Assembly: GCF_003075435.1 (NCBI RefSeq)
Contig: NZ_QCZJ01000033.1
Location: forward strand, 1-59,736
Length of the DNA stretch: 59,736 nucleotides
DNA from: Terrimonas sp.
GTDB taxonomy: Bacteria > Bacteroidota > Bacteroidia > Chitinophagales > Chitinophagaceae
Reading direction: 5' to 3'
Below, in pieces: positions 26,442-35,470 of this stretch; within the stretch, counting starts at the first letter, position 1, and every line of letters starts with the position of its first letter. The translations under genes were made by a program, and so were the position numbers. The notes below the pieces were generated by a model. That model was not told the DNA's origin and made no database searches. It worked only from the letters and a program-made list of their open reading frames with translations.

Positions 26442-28484
26442 TTACCTGACCACCGGGAAAGCAACGATTCTTACCTTGGTACACCCAAAAGGAACAAGTG
26501 TAATTTTTTCTACCTGCGGATTTACTTTACCCATATATAAACCATCTCTTGCTGTTACAGGCTGCGGCGCTACATCATTCACAATTTTCCAATCAGGAAT
26601 TCTCTTTGCATTCAATTTTATTTCGACAGGTGCATTTACCAGGTTCCAGATAAAATTGCCGGAAACAGGTTTTACTTCAGTTACGTCAACATTTGCAGCA
26701 GGGTCTTTTACTATTTGTTCAACTATACCATAGTTCCAATCACCTTCCGAAAAAACATTAAAATAATCGCCTTCAACTTCCTCCTTTTGCTTTTCCCATC
26801 TTTCTCCAAGTTTTAAAGCATACACCAATGGTCCTCTTTCTATAGCCCTCGAGTTCTTTCCCCAATTGGAAGTTGTAACGGTCATGGGTAATTGTAATAC
26901 AATTTTATCACCATTCTTCCAAAGCCTGTTAATCGTTATTACCTGTCCGCCTTTTTCCTTTCCCAAAGGCTCTCCGTTCAATGTAATTATTGATTCATTG
27001 CACCAACCGGGAATACGTAACACAAACGGAAACTGTACTGCCTGCTTTGTATGCATGGTAAACTGAATATTATCACTAAAAGGATAATTTGTTTCTTCAT
27101 CAATCGTCACTTCTGTTTTTGAAGCACCTACTTTTGCCTTAACAGTATTAGGACTATAATGTAATGCAGCCAGTCCATTTGCAGGTGTAGCATACCATAA
27201 ATGTGTTGTAAACTTCGTCCACCCCTGGTGCATGTTTGCTAAACAGCATGTATAACCACTACGCATCCCCAATACATTATTCATTTCCCTGTTAAAGGGT
27301 AAAGAAAAGTTGAATACTCCTCTTTTGATATTCACCTGATTGGCAATCTGAAAATATTGTTTGTTATTATAATCGTCCGTTGTTTGAGGAGGTAAGGCAT
27401 TAAATGTCATTCTCTCCAATGCATCCATATAACGATGATCCCCGGTTACAGCAATAATATGCTCTAATGAAAACATGGCTTCAACGGTTGCACAAAGTTC
27501 TGTACCCTGGGTTGGATCGTTACCATGCAAATCTTCATCCGCTGAAAAAATACCCATTGGTAACCCATGCAGGGTCATCAGATCGTTAAAGCCGGTTTGC
27601 AGTGCTTTAATATATTTTGCATCACCGCTACGCTGGTATTGAACAGAGGGGTCTTTCAAAGCCATGGCAACATTCACTCCATGCCTTGTCATCCATCTAT
27701 CACCGTTCTGATAAGTTGCTGCATTAATCACCCAATCACGATTTCCCAACCATTCACTCCAGGCAAAACTTTGCTGGTGTACCTGCTCAGCGAGTGTCAA
27801 TAAATTCCTGTCTTTGGTAATATTATATAACCATTGAATGATCATTTCATTATCAGTGCCGCGAGAAGTTGCCCACTCTGTCCACTTGCCTATATTGCAG
27901 GCAGCGAGTGTTTGGCGTTGATAATTGAAATACAAATTCATTAATTTTATTACCCGCATGTCGTTAGTGGCAGTATAATATTGCTGCAATACTTTAAGCA
28001 TTACCATCTTTGGCCACCAATCCTCTCCTTTATCGCAATCATTCACAGAAATCTTATTTCCTGTTTCTCTCTCCCATTTGGTAACAGGTCCAAAATATCC
28101 TGAAGGTCTTTGATTTTCAATTGTCCAGTTAATGTATTGCAACACTTTTGTTTTCAAACGTTCATCATCCAACAGGTAAGCCAATGGCACAGCACCGTCA
28201 AGCCAGTATGGTGTTTCCTCCCATGCATCACCTTTGCCACCAAGCCATCCATTATCAATCTTAATTTTATCATGTACTTCATCAAGATGCCCGGTTGTAC
28301 CATTGTTCATTATCTGCAACTGGTGTAATAACCACCCCTTAGGCTTAATAGCGCCTACAGGTAACTCAATATATTTATCTGCTACCGGTGCAGGGGGTTT
28401 TGTGCCATTTGATCGTGCAGATACCATTAATACAAAAAAAGATAGCGTACAACTGTATATACATCTTACCATTAACTGTTTCAT
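26442..28484 (-). CDS. GH127-family beta-L-arabinofuranosidase
   Basis: 680 residues with a signal peptide. It has the (alpha/alpha)6 barrel pattern of the DUF1680/GH127 family: GKGDAWEETPYWLDGAVPLAYLL, SGYFGP and DWWPKMVMLKVLQQYY. The zinc/cysteine site of the founding enzyme can be matched: E329 and C331 in TELCATVEAMFSLEH, and C413-C414 in YTCCLANMHQG, the first of which would be the nucleophile. This enzyme releases beta-linked L-arabinofuranose. It is 23 bp behind the 817-aa gene and is probably co-transcribed with it. Confidence 0.9.
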   Translation of the reverse strand: MKQLMVRCIYSCTLSFFVLMVSARSNGTKPPAPVADKYIELPVGAIKPKGWLLHQLQIMNNGTTGHLDEVHDKIKIDNGWLGGKGDAWEETPYWLDGAVPLAYLLDDERLKTKVLQYINWTIENQRPSGYFGPVTKWERETGNKISVNDCDKGEDWWPKMVMLKVLQQYYTATNDMRVIKLMNLYFNYQRQTLAACNIGKWTEWATSRGTDNEMIIQWLYNITKDRNLLTLAEQVHQQSFAWSEWLGNRDWVINAATYQNGDRWMTRHGVNVAMALKDPSVQYQRSGDAKYIKALQTGFNDLMTLHGLPMGIFSADEDLHGNDPTQGTELCATVEAMFSLEHIIAVTGDHRYMDALERMTFNALPPQTTDDYNNKQYFQIANQVNIKRGVFNFSLPFNREMNNVLGMRSGYTCCLANMHQGWTKFTTHLWYATPANGLAALHYSPNTVKAKVGASKTEVTIDEETNYPFSDNIQFTMHTKQAVQFPFVLRIPGWCNESIITLNGEPLGKEKGGQVITINRLWKNGDKIVLQLPMTVTTSNWGKNSRAIERGPLVYALKLGERWEKQKEEVEGDYFNVFSEGDWNYGIVEQIVKDPAANVDVTEVKPVSGNFIWNLVNAPVEIKLNAKRIPDWKIVNDVAPQPVTARDGLYMGKVNPQVEKITLVPFGCTKVRIVAFPVVR

Positions 28485-28507
28485 TTGCTGCTACCAGTTT
28501 ATATTTA

Positions 28508-30958
28508 TTATTTATCTAACAATTTCATAAAATATCCTCCAACCACGCTCCTTGCCTGGAAACCCACCTGCTTACCATCAGTTGTTTCATGCCAATCGCT
28601 CAGCGGCACGCGTGTAGGCGTTTCTGTTATATACTGATATACTGGTTTTATCAATGCGTTAAAATCATTGCTGTTGTCTGCTAAAGTAGCAGTCCATATA
28701 ATCCAGTCTGACTTGGTATAGGTTTTACGGCTATCCAGCGGCAAACCATATTTGTTTTGTTTGGTGAGGTAGTATTTAATCTCCTTATTATATACTGCTT
28801 TCGGAAAAAGTTTTAGTCCAAGAATTTTATCCCATACTAAATTATACTTCTGGCTCCAGGTTCCTTTATTATCGAATGTAAGCGCATAGTGATCGCCATC
28901 ATTTGCAAGCTCCATCCATTTGGCTACCATTTCAGCAGCGCTTTTCCTGTAGAATTCAGCCGTATCTTTTTTACCCAATTGTTCTGCCAGCATTGCATAA
29001 GAGCCTAATGCAACAATGGCTTTTACAGAGAGATTGGCATTACGTGCCAAATGCCCTGCAAAATCATCAGTACACAATTGATTTGCCGGATCAAATCCTT
29101 CTTTCAGTAAATAATTTGCCCAGGTAGATAAAGTAGCCCAGTGTTTTTCTGCATATTTCGCATTCTTCTCTGCTTTAGCAATAGCCGCTGCAAGAATAAC
29201 CATATTACCGGCTTCTTCCACAGGCATATCTTCCGGGTATGTTTGGCCGTTTGCCAGGGGGTAGGTCCCCAGGTCGTGCGCTGCAAAAGGCTTTGCCCAT
29301 TTACCGCTTTCACTGTAATAAAAAATACCGTTCATCATCCCTTTCAACAAGTCCGGGTTATACGCAAGGTATAAAGGTGCGGAGGGATAGGTAAGATCAA
29401 CCGTATTGATTGATCCGTTGCTGTAATTTTCTTTCGACAGAAACAGCAGGTCTCCCTGCGGGCTTTTCACTAATTTATGTGCGGCTATACTTTGCCGGTA
29501 GGCAAGCACACAAAGGCGTGCATAATCTTCACCGCCGGCTTTCAGCGCATCATTATATAATTTAGTATTCCATTCTTTGCATTTTATAATTACCGGGCCG
29601 TAATCTGTAAAAGCTTTCGACAACTCCTTTTCAATGGTTGTGTTTTTTCCATCTTTCCACCAGGGCAAAAGATTTTGCCCGAAGTATTGTATGGAATACA
29701 GATCATCATACCCGATCATCACGATCTTATTCACTATTTCATTGCCTACTCTTCCAAGAGAAATAACGGAGTTCAGCATGAGTTGTGTTCCTTCTATTGA
29801 ACCTGTATTAGCACGATAGGTATCATTCAAAAAAGCATTGAACGCACTTTTAACCGGTGTAATATATTGTACAGCCCTGTCTTTTGCAGGTATTGCCACA
29901 TACATATACCCCCAGTCAATACGAAGATCATCTCCTTTCTTTTGCAGTACGGGTTGTTCTTTTGTTCCTGCTTTCAGGATATTCAGTTGCCCGGCAGTAT
30001 AACCATTGGCAACTACAGTTTGCGAATTATTATTTACCGCAAGCGCGGTAGAAGCGCCCAAATATAACGAGGTTGAATGCGCAGCCCCGTCATTTGATTT
30101 AACTTTTACTGACACATAAGAAACCGGTCTTGCCAGCAGATCAGGGTTTTTGATCAGCAATGGAGAAGTAAATGTCAGCTCAAGATCGGTAGCACCACAG
30201 GTAAAATTATATGTAGTTTGTGTAGCATCAATCGTTACTTTTTTTTGCTCAGCCTGCTGAAGCAATTTGCTGGTAATATTCTTAGCTTCTTTTACAATAC
30301 CTGCATCAAGCCAGGCACCGCCGGCTGTATTGGCCACATGTATTGCCAGTACATTCTTACCTTTCAACAGTTTATTTTTTATCTCATTGTCAATCGGCAG
30401 GTAAATGAATTTGTTCGTCCATCCGGAATGTTCATATACTTTTTGTCCGTTCAGGTATATTTCCACATTGTCGTCATGATGAAGTTTTAAGAAAAGCTTA
30501 TCTGCTGTCAGTTCGCTTATATTAAAGGTCCGGCGTGCCCATATATTGTGCGACTTCCATAAAGTTTTTACGCTTGATTCATCATCACCAAACGGTGCGG
30601 CGCCTTTCTGCCAGCTTTTATCATCATAGCTTATGTTAGTCCAGTCACCCTGCGGTTCTGTTTCGGTATACATCATATCATAAGCTTTTTCATCAGAAGC
30701 CGGAACAACAGCATCATATACTTTTTCAACATCTCCCAAAAACTTATAAAACTTTCCGTCAACTTTAAGAATACCTACCAGGGACTGATCCTTTCCTGTC
30801 CAATGTTTGGTAGGCGAGGCATTTATAGAATCAGTAAAAGACCATATACTCAGATAGGGATCATGTGTAATAAGCGGATAAGCGGGTGCCCGGAAATTTT
30901 GTGCAGACACATAAGACAGGAGAAGTGAAAAGGTGAAAAATAAAATATTTTTTTTCAT
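28508..30958 (-). CDS. Secreted glutaminase-like (DUF4964/DUF5127/DUF4965/DUF1793-type) protein
   Basis: About 816 residues from the ATG at 30958, which gives a signal peptide (LFFTFSLLLSYVSAQ). The N-terminus (RAPAYPLITHDPYLSIWS) is the DUF4964 signature. Residues ~80-220 are a jelly-roll insertion (WARRTFNISELTADKLFLKLHHDDNVEIYLNGQKVYEH), as in galactose-binding-like modules. The centre and C-terminus follow the DUF5127/DUF4965/DUF1793 architecture of fungal glutaminase A (EEAGNMVILAAAIAKAEKNA, FAGHLARNANLSVKAIVALGSYA). In Bacteroidota such proteins cluster with glycan loci, where the true activity is often not glutaminase. Its role here is unknown; the position before GH127 suggests glycan breakdown. 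Confidence 0.82.
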   Translation of the reverse strand: MKKNILFFTFSLLLSYVSAQNFRAPAYPLITHDPYLSIWSFTDSINASPTKHWTGKDQSLVGILKVDGKFYKFLGDVEKVYDAVVPASDEKAYDMMYTETEPQGDWTNISYDDKSWQKGAAPFGDDESSVKTLWKSHNIWARRTFNISELTADKLFLKLHHDDNVEIYLNGQKVYEHSGWTNKFIYLPIDNEIKNKLLKGKNVLAIHVANTAGGAWLDAGIVKEAKNITSKLLQQAEQKKVTIDATQTTYNFTCGATDLELTFTSPLLIKNPDLLARPVSYVSVKVKSNDGAAHSTSLYLGASTALAVNNNSQTVVANGYTAGQLNILKAGTKEQPVLQKKGDDLRIDWGYMYVAIPAKDRAVQYITPVKSAFNAFLNDTYRANTGSIEGTQLMLNSVISLGRVGNEIVNKIVMIGYDDLYSIQYFGQNLLPWWKDGKNTTIEKELSKAFTDYGPVIIKCKEWNTKLYNDALKAGGEDYARLCVLAYRQSIAAHKLVKSPQGDLLFLSKENYSNGSINTVDLTYPSAPLYLAYNPDLLKGMMNGIFYYSESGKWAKPFAAHDLGTYPLANGQTYPEDMPVEEAGNMVILAAAIAKAEKNAKYAEKHWATLSTWANYLLKEGFDPANQLCTDDFAGHLARNANLSVKAIVALGSYAMLAEQLGKKDTAEFYRKSAAEMVAKWMELANDGDHYALTFDNKGTWSQKYNLVWDKILGLKLFPKAVYNKEIKYYLTKQNKYGLPLDSRKTYTKSDWIIWTATLADNSNDFNALIKPVYQYITETPTRVPLSDWHETTDGKQVGFQARSVVGGYFMKLLDK

Positions 30959-30973
30959 ATAATAGTGTGCCAA

Positions 30974-31456
30974 TTAGTGTATATTTTTTTGAGACCGGCT
31001 GCAGATCACGCTTCAGCGTTCCTTGCCACGCTCGCTTGTACTACATATTTCTATGCAGCTTTTATCGAAGCGTGTAATGAGCTCATAAAACACTATCTGC
31101 TGCGAGGACTGCTTTTCCCGCCGCAGCATTCTTTCAACTCAAATTTCTATCCGGGTGGGATCGCCATGACGGCGATGGTGTCTAGCATCTTTAAACCTAT
31201 ACGGTTTGCCGGGCAGCATTGCAGCGCTGCAAACCTTACAGGTTTTAGAGTCCCTCCGCCGTAATCTTTTTAGCCGCCTCACCTCCCTTCCTCCTCAGCC
31301 TATCCCTCCTTCTCCCTTTCCCCGGGAAAGGGAGCGGTGCTGCATATCTTTAATGAACTATATATCTCCCATTTCAACTATGGTAATTCTATGCTGCAAC
31401 CGCTCTACAGGTTTTTGCTTTTTAGCATCTTCGAAAAACAGGCCTCCGTGCTTGGA
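30974..31456. repeat. Intergenic region packed with repeats
   Basis: No gene is supported. At 31117-31180 there is a copy of the inner part of the repeat at 20931-20993. At 31193-31246 lies a palindromic AAACCTATA...TTACAGGTTT element, also found behind cas2. At 31312-31405 a GCTCCCTTTC-type hairpin (CTCCCTTTCCC/GGGAAAGGGAG) is followed by GCTGCATATCTTTAAT, and this is repeated at 32641-32740 on the other side of the next GH43 gene. Confidence 0.55.
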
Positions 31457-32566
31457 TCACTTCCCTTTCGGAGCGGCGGGGAGGGGCTTCTTCTCTGATG
31501 GTATTGCTATCTCTGTTCCTGTTTTTCCAGGCTCACCAAACACCGGGAATCCATCACTGCTCCATGAAAATTTTTGTGCCCTGGGCGAACGGAATTTTCC
31601 GCAGCCCTGCCCGGGTTGATCATTGGCGTGGTATAATATCCAGTCTTCTGTACCATCAGGTGATTTAAAAAATGAATTATGCCCCGGGGCATATACACCA
31701 TTTTCCTTTGATTGTTTAAAAACAGGCTCAGCATGTTTCTTCCACGCTGACGCATCAAGCAAATCGTTTTTCCCTTCAAACGTTAAAACACCCAGTGCGT
31801 AAAAATCCGTCCAGCAACCGCTGGCGGAAAATATAATGAACAGCTTATCCTTGTTCATCAAAGCCTGCGGACCTTCATTCACATTTACATGCGGCGGATT
31901 ATTCGCGTCATTCAGATCTCCATGTGTTTCCCAATCGTAAGTTGGTTTGGAAATACAAACCCTGTTTCCCTCTATAGTCCATGGGTTTTTCAACTTCGCG
32001 ATATAAATATTCTGCTGCTCATTTACATCACCCTCCCATCCGCTCCATATCATATACCATTGCCCTTTGTATTCAAACACGTCGCCGTCAATCGCCCATT
32101 TATCAGAAGGATCAGCAACCTTTCCTTTGAACTTCCATTCACCTTTCATGGGATCAGGAGATTTATTTTCCAGCACATACATGCGATGATTGTTGTTATT
32201 ACCATCATCTGCCGCATAATAAGCATACCACCTGTTGTTAATGAAAATTATTTCCGGCGCCCATAACTCTTTTGAATACATAGTACCGGCAGGCGGAGTA
32301 TATATGGTTTTGTATTCAGCATTTTTCAAATCAGCAAGATGCCTGGTTTTCCATAATCCTATCCTGTTACCGAGCGTGTTAGTATAGTAATAGTATCCAT
32401 CTTTATAAAAAGAATAAGGATCTGCGCCAGAAGGAAGGAGTGGATTGGTGAAGGTTTGCTGTGCATGCAGATGCAAAGGGCAGAAGGATGCGAACATCAA
32501 AAGAAAAGAAAGCACGATGCACCATCTTAGCAGTAGAATATTTTTTTTCCTCTTCTCTATCGCCAT
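31457..32566 (-). CDS. Secreted GH43-family glycosidase (arabinofuranosidase-like)
   Basis: 369 residues with a long signal peptide (up to about 35, LHAQQ). Propeller motifs are NPLLPSGADPYSFYKDGYYYYT with the general-base Asp, ELWAPEIIFINNRWYAYY, WAIDGDVFEYKGQWYMIWSG with the second Asp, and NEGPQALMNKDKLFIIFS with the catalytic Glu. The C-terminal APGHNSFFKSPDGTEDWILYHA contains the His typical of GH43 enzymes that bind calcium. It probably releases arabinofuranose or xylose from side chains. The gene is bracketed by two copies of the same intergenic repeat. Confidence 0.9.
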   Translation of the reverse strand: MAIEKRKKNILLLRWCIVLSFLLMFASFCPLHLHAQQTFTNPLLPSGADPYSFYKDGYYYYTNTLGNRIGLWKTRHLADLKNAEYKTIYTPPAGTMYSKELWAPEIIFINNRWYAYYAADDGNNNNHRMYVLENKSPDPMKGEWKFKGKVADPSDKWAIDGDVFEYKGQWYMIWSGWEGDVNEQQNIYIAKLKNPWTIEGNRVCISKPTYDWETHGDLNDANNPPHVNVNEGPQALMNKDKLFIIFSASGCWTDFYALGVLTFEGKNDLLDASAWKKHAEPVFKQSKENGVYAPGHNSFFKSPDGTEDWILYHANDQPGQGCGKFRSPRAQKFSWSSDGFPVFGEPGKTGTEIAIPSEKKPLPAAPKGK

Positions 32567-32640
32567 AACAATCAGGTTAGAAAAAGTATTGTCATATATC
32601 TGTATTAAGCTTCATAGCCTTCAAATTTGTCCTCACCCAA

Positions 32641-32740
32641 CCCCTCTCCATACAATGGAGAGGGGCAACGCTGCATATCTTTAATAAGCTTTATACCTTC
32701 CAATTCATCTATAGTAGTGATATGACCAACATTCAGCAAC
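32641..32740. repeat. Hairpin-plus-tail repeat, second copy
   Basis: CCCCTCTCCAT (32641-32651) and ATGGAGAGGGG (32655-32665) form an 11-bp stem, followed by CAACGCTGCATATCTTTAAT and a tail similar to 31336-31405. It lies between the GH43 gene and the GH2 gene. Another short CCTCTCC/GGAGAGG palindrome occurs just before the GH2 stop, near 32792-32808. Confidence 0.55.
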
Positions 32741-32809
32741 TTTACTAATTACCAACACCTCACAGAGCCGGCCTTTCTGCTTTGGCCTCCTCTCCTTTGG
32801 AGAGGATTC

Positions 32810-34645
32810 TTACTGATACAACTGCCTGTGTACCTGTTGCGCTTTCTCCACAGGTATCTTCAACACTTTTCTGTCGTACGTAAAGAAACCATTGGTCTCA
32901 ATTTCCACATCCGTTGTTTGTGTATATACCGCGGCTGATAAGCCCATCTTTATCAGCTTAGGAAGCCTGTTTATAAATTCAGCATATTTGTTAAACAGCT
33001 CATCTTTATTTTTAAAGCTCTGGTATCCCCAGTTCTTGGTATCCTGCCAGGTATGTCCTTCCAGCGGCAATCCCAAGCCACCAAATTCGCCCAGTACCAA
33101 AGCCTGCGGTTTATCTCCAAATACTCTTGGATCAGGCATTTCGGGGTCAGGATAATGGTGGATATCGAGTATATGACCAGAGCCAAAAAAATTGCCCCCA
33201 CTTGATTCATTTACCAAACGTGACGGATCCATCTGCATAGTCCAGTCTACAATTTCTTTGGTTTTAAACTGTCCCCAGGCTTCATTAAACGGAACCCAGG
33301 CTACGATAGAAGGAAAATTATGGCATGCATCCATAATCGCTTTCCATTCTTTACGATAAATTTCTTCCGATACCGGCGTACGGTCTTTATCTAATTGCCG
33401 TCCTGTTATTTGTCCGGCACGCATATCCCATGCGTTACCACCCATATCACCACTCGGCATATCCTGCCATACCAGTATACCCTCTTTATCACAATGGTAA
33501 TACCAACGGGCGGGCTCTACCTTTACATGCTTGCGGATCATGTTAAAGCCAAGTTCTTTGGTTTTAACGATATCAAACTTTAAAGCTTCATCTGTAGGAG
33601 CGGTATATAATCCGTCAGGCCACCAGCCCTGGTCAAGCGGACCGTACTGAAACACAAACTGGTTATTCAGCATCATTCTTGAAATACCTTCTGCATCTTT
33701 TGCCAAAGATGATTTACGCATGGCAAAATAGCTGCCCACCTCATCCACCACCTTACCTTTACGTATAACCGCTATTTTAAGATTATACAAGAAAGGAGAT
33801 GCCGGTGACCATAATTTTGGGTTGGGAATATTCAGATCAATCAATGTATTTGCTGTACCGGAAACTTCCGCCACCAGTTGACTGCCATCCCAGGCACTAG
33901 CCTTCAATTCATCGCCTGCCGCCAGGTTCAATACATTTACTCCTAATGTAAGTTTTTTGCTGTCAATATCAGGTGTTTGCCTGGTGGCAGCAATATAGGT
34001 TTGTGGAACACTTTCAATCCAAACCGTTTGCCAGATACCTGTAACCGGTGTATACCAGATACCTTCCGGCTTTTTAACCTGCTTACCGCGTGGCTGTGGT
34101 CCTTCATCAGAAGGATCCCAAACCCTTACAGCTATTTCCTGGCTTGTTCCTTTTTTAAGAAGATCAGTAATATCAAATGAAAAAGGATCATAGCCTCCCT
34201 GGTGATTGCCGGCTTTTTTTCCGTTTACAAACACATCAGCTGCCCAGTCAACCGCACCAAAGTGTAATAACACCCGGCCTTTTCTATATGTCAACGGCAC
34301 ATCAATTTTTCTTTTATACCATAGCACATTATCTTTTCCCACAGTTTTGCCTACACCGGATAGGGATGACTCAACGGCAAAAGGCACTAAAATATTTCCC
34401 TGGAACGCCGAGGGGAATTCCTCCACATCCTGTCGCGGTTGTATATTATATTCCCATAGTCCGTTAAGATTAATCCAATTGTTACTACGGGTAAGTTGCG
34501 GACGGGGATATTCTGCCAGCACATTCGCCGGGTCAACTTTTGCAGCCCACTCTGTTGAAATTTTTCCTGCAACCGGCTGCCATTGAGATTGGGTAAAACC
34601 TGTTACACTCACAAAAAACATTAAAAACAAAAAGGAATACTTCAT
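32810..34645 (-). CDS. GH2-family glycosidase (beta-galactosidase-like)
   Basis: 611 residues with a signal peptide (LFLMFFVSVTGFTQS). The sugar-binding jelly roll comes first (YKRKIDVPLTYRKGRVLLHFGAVDWAADVFVNGKKAGNHQGGYDPF), then an immunoglobulin-like domain, then the TIM barrel with GFNMIRKHVKVEPARWYYHCDKEGILVWQDMP. The acid/base Glu is in VPFNEAWGQF, and the nucleophile is probably the Glu of LGEFGG. It is shorter than E. coli LacZ, as is common for GH2 enzymes of Bacteroidota. Specificity (galactose, arabinose or glucuronic acid) is not evident. It follows the SusC/SusD/DUF3823 group. Confidence 0.9.
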   Translation of the reverse strand: MKYSFLFLMFFVSVTGFTQSQWQPVAGKISTEWAAKVDPANVLAEYPRPQLTRSNNWINLNGLWEYNIQPRQDVEEFPSAFQGNILVPFAVESSLSGVGKTVGKDNVLWYKRKIDVPLTYRKGRVLLHFGAVDWAADVFVNGKKAGNHQGGYDPFSFDITDLLKKGTSQEIAVRVWDPSDEGPQPRGKQVKKPEGIWYTPVTGIWQTVWIESVPQTYIAATRQTPDIDSKKLTLGVNVLNLAAGDELKASAWDGSQLVAEVSGTANTLIDLNIPNPKLWSPASPFLYNLKIAVIRKGKVVDEVGSYFAMRKSSLAKDAEGISRMMLNNQFVFQYGPLDQGWWPDGLYTAPTDEALKFDIVKTKELGFNMIRKHVKVEPARWYYHCDKEGILVWQDMPSGDMGGNAWDMRAGQITGRQLDKDRTPVSEEIYRKEWKAIMDACHNFPSIVAWVPFNEAWGQFKTKEIVDWTMQMDPSRLVNESSGGNFFGSGHILDIHHYPDPEMPDPRVFGDKPQALVLGEFGGLGLPLEGHTWQDTKNWGYQSFKNKDELFNKYAEFINRLPKLIKMGLSAAVYTQTTDVEIETNGFFTYDRKVLKIPVEKAQQVHRQLYQ

Positions 34646-34748
34646 CAGTAAAATTTATATGTTTCAGAATAAAAATGTTACCCGTTCAAGATAAGAAGAA
34701 AACAGATGTAAGTGATTGATGACGGCGTTTACTTCTTTTATTTCTTCA

Positions 34749-35459
34749 TTAAAAATCCAGGCGCTGTATCCGGGAAAAAATCATATCTTCTATCCCCTCT
34801 ATCTTTAAGCCTATACGTGCAAAAACATAACTTTGAGTAGCCTGGTTAGCCGGCATCTCAATATTTACTTCCAGGTTTACGGAAGAAAGGTCGCTGATAT
34901 CTCCGCCATTTATACTTGCTGAACCAATATTGTTTGCACCTGAAACAAACTGTGTTTTATTGATGTACAGTGTAACTCTTTCAATATTTTTTGCGTCTGC
35001 ATCAGTAATGATCTTTTCTATACTGAATGATGCCTGCGTTTTACCACCCGAAACATTAAACTGTGCTCCTCTTATCATATAATAGGGCGTAACATCAATA
35101 TTAAGGCTGGTATTGCCCTTTACTGTAACAGCAATGCTATCCGGGGTTCCGGCAGATAATTCTTTCCAGCGGAAAGGTCCCTGCCCACCAGGGATTGTAA
35201 ATTTATAATCTCCGTCAAACAGCAAAGAAGAATATGTACCATCCTGCTTAAAAGAGCTGCCAATAGGACCTACTTTTCCAAAACCATACTGGAAGAGCTG
35301 ATACGGTACCCGGTCATATTCAACAAATACCGTATCCTTTACGTACAATAATGCACCGCTCAGCATGGAGGATGGCGCCTCATAATTATCTTTCTTGCAT
35401 GATAAAAACAACATACCTGCCAATGCAGCTATCGTTATATGTTTGAATAAATTTTTCAT
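34749..35459 (-). CDS. DUF3823-type surface lipoprotein, candidate glycan-binding protein
   Basis: 236 residues with a lipoprotein signal (GMLFLSC, Cys21) and KKDNYEAPSSMLSGALLY, the typical opening of the DUF3823 family. Members are encoded directly behind SusD and are thought to help with glycan capture at the cell surface, the place taken by SusE/F-type proteins in other loci. The body has two beta-sandwich-like halves (FKQDGTYSSLLFDGDYKFTIP, and a C-terminal SRIQRLDF). It is 11 bp behind SusD. Confidence 0.85.
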   Translation of the reverse strand: MKNLFKHITIAALAGMLFLSCKKDNYEAPSSMLSGALLYVKDTVFVEYDRVPYQLFQYGFGKVGPIGSSFKQDGTYSSLLFDGDYKFTIPGGQGPFRWKELSAGTPDSIAVTVKGNTSLNIDVTPYYMIRGAQFNVSGGKTQASFSIEKIITDADAKNIERVTLYINKTQFVSGANNIGSASINGGDISDLSSVNLEVNIEMPANQATQSYVFARIGLKIEGIEDMIFSRIQRLDF

Positions 35460-35470
35460 GTGTAATTTTT

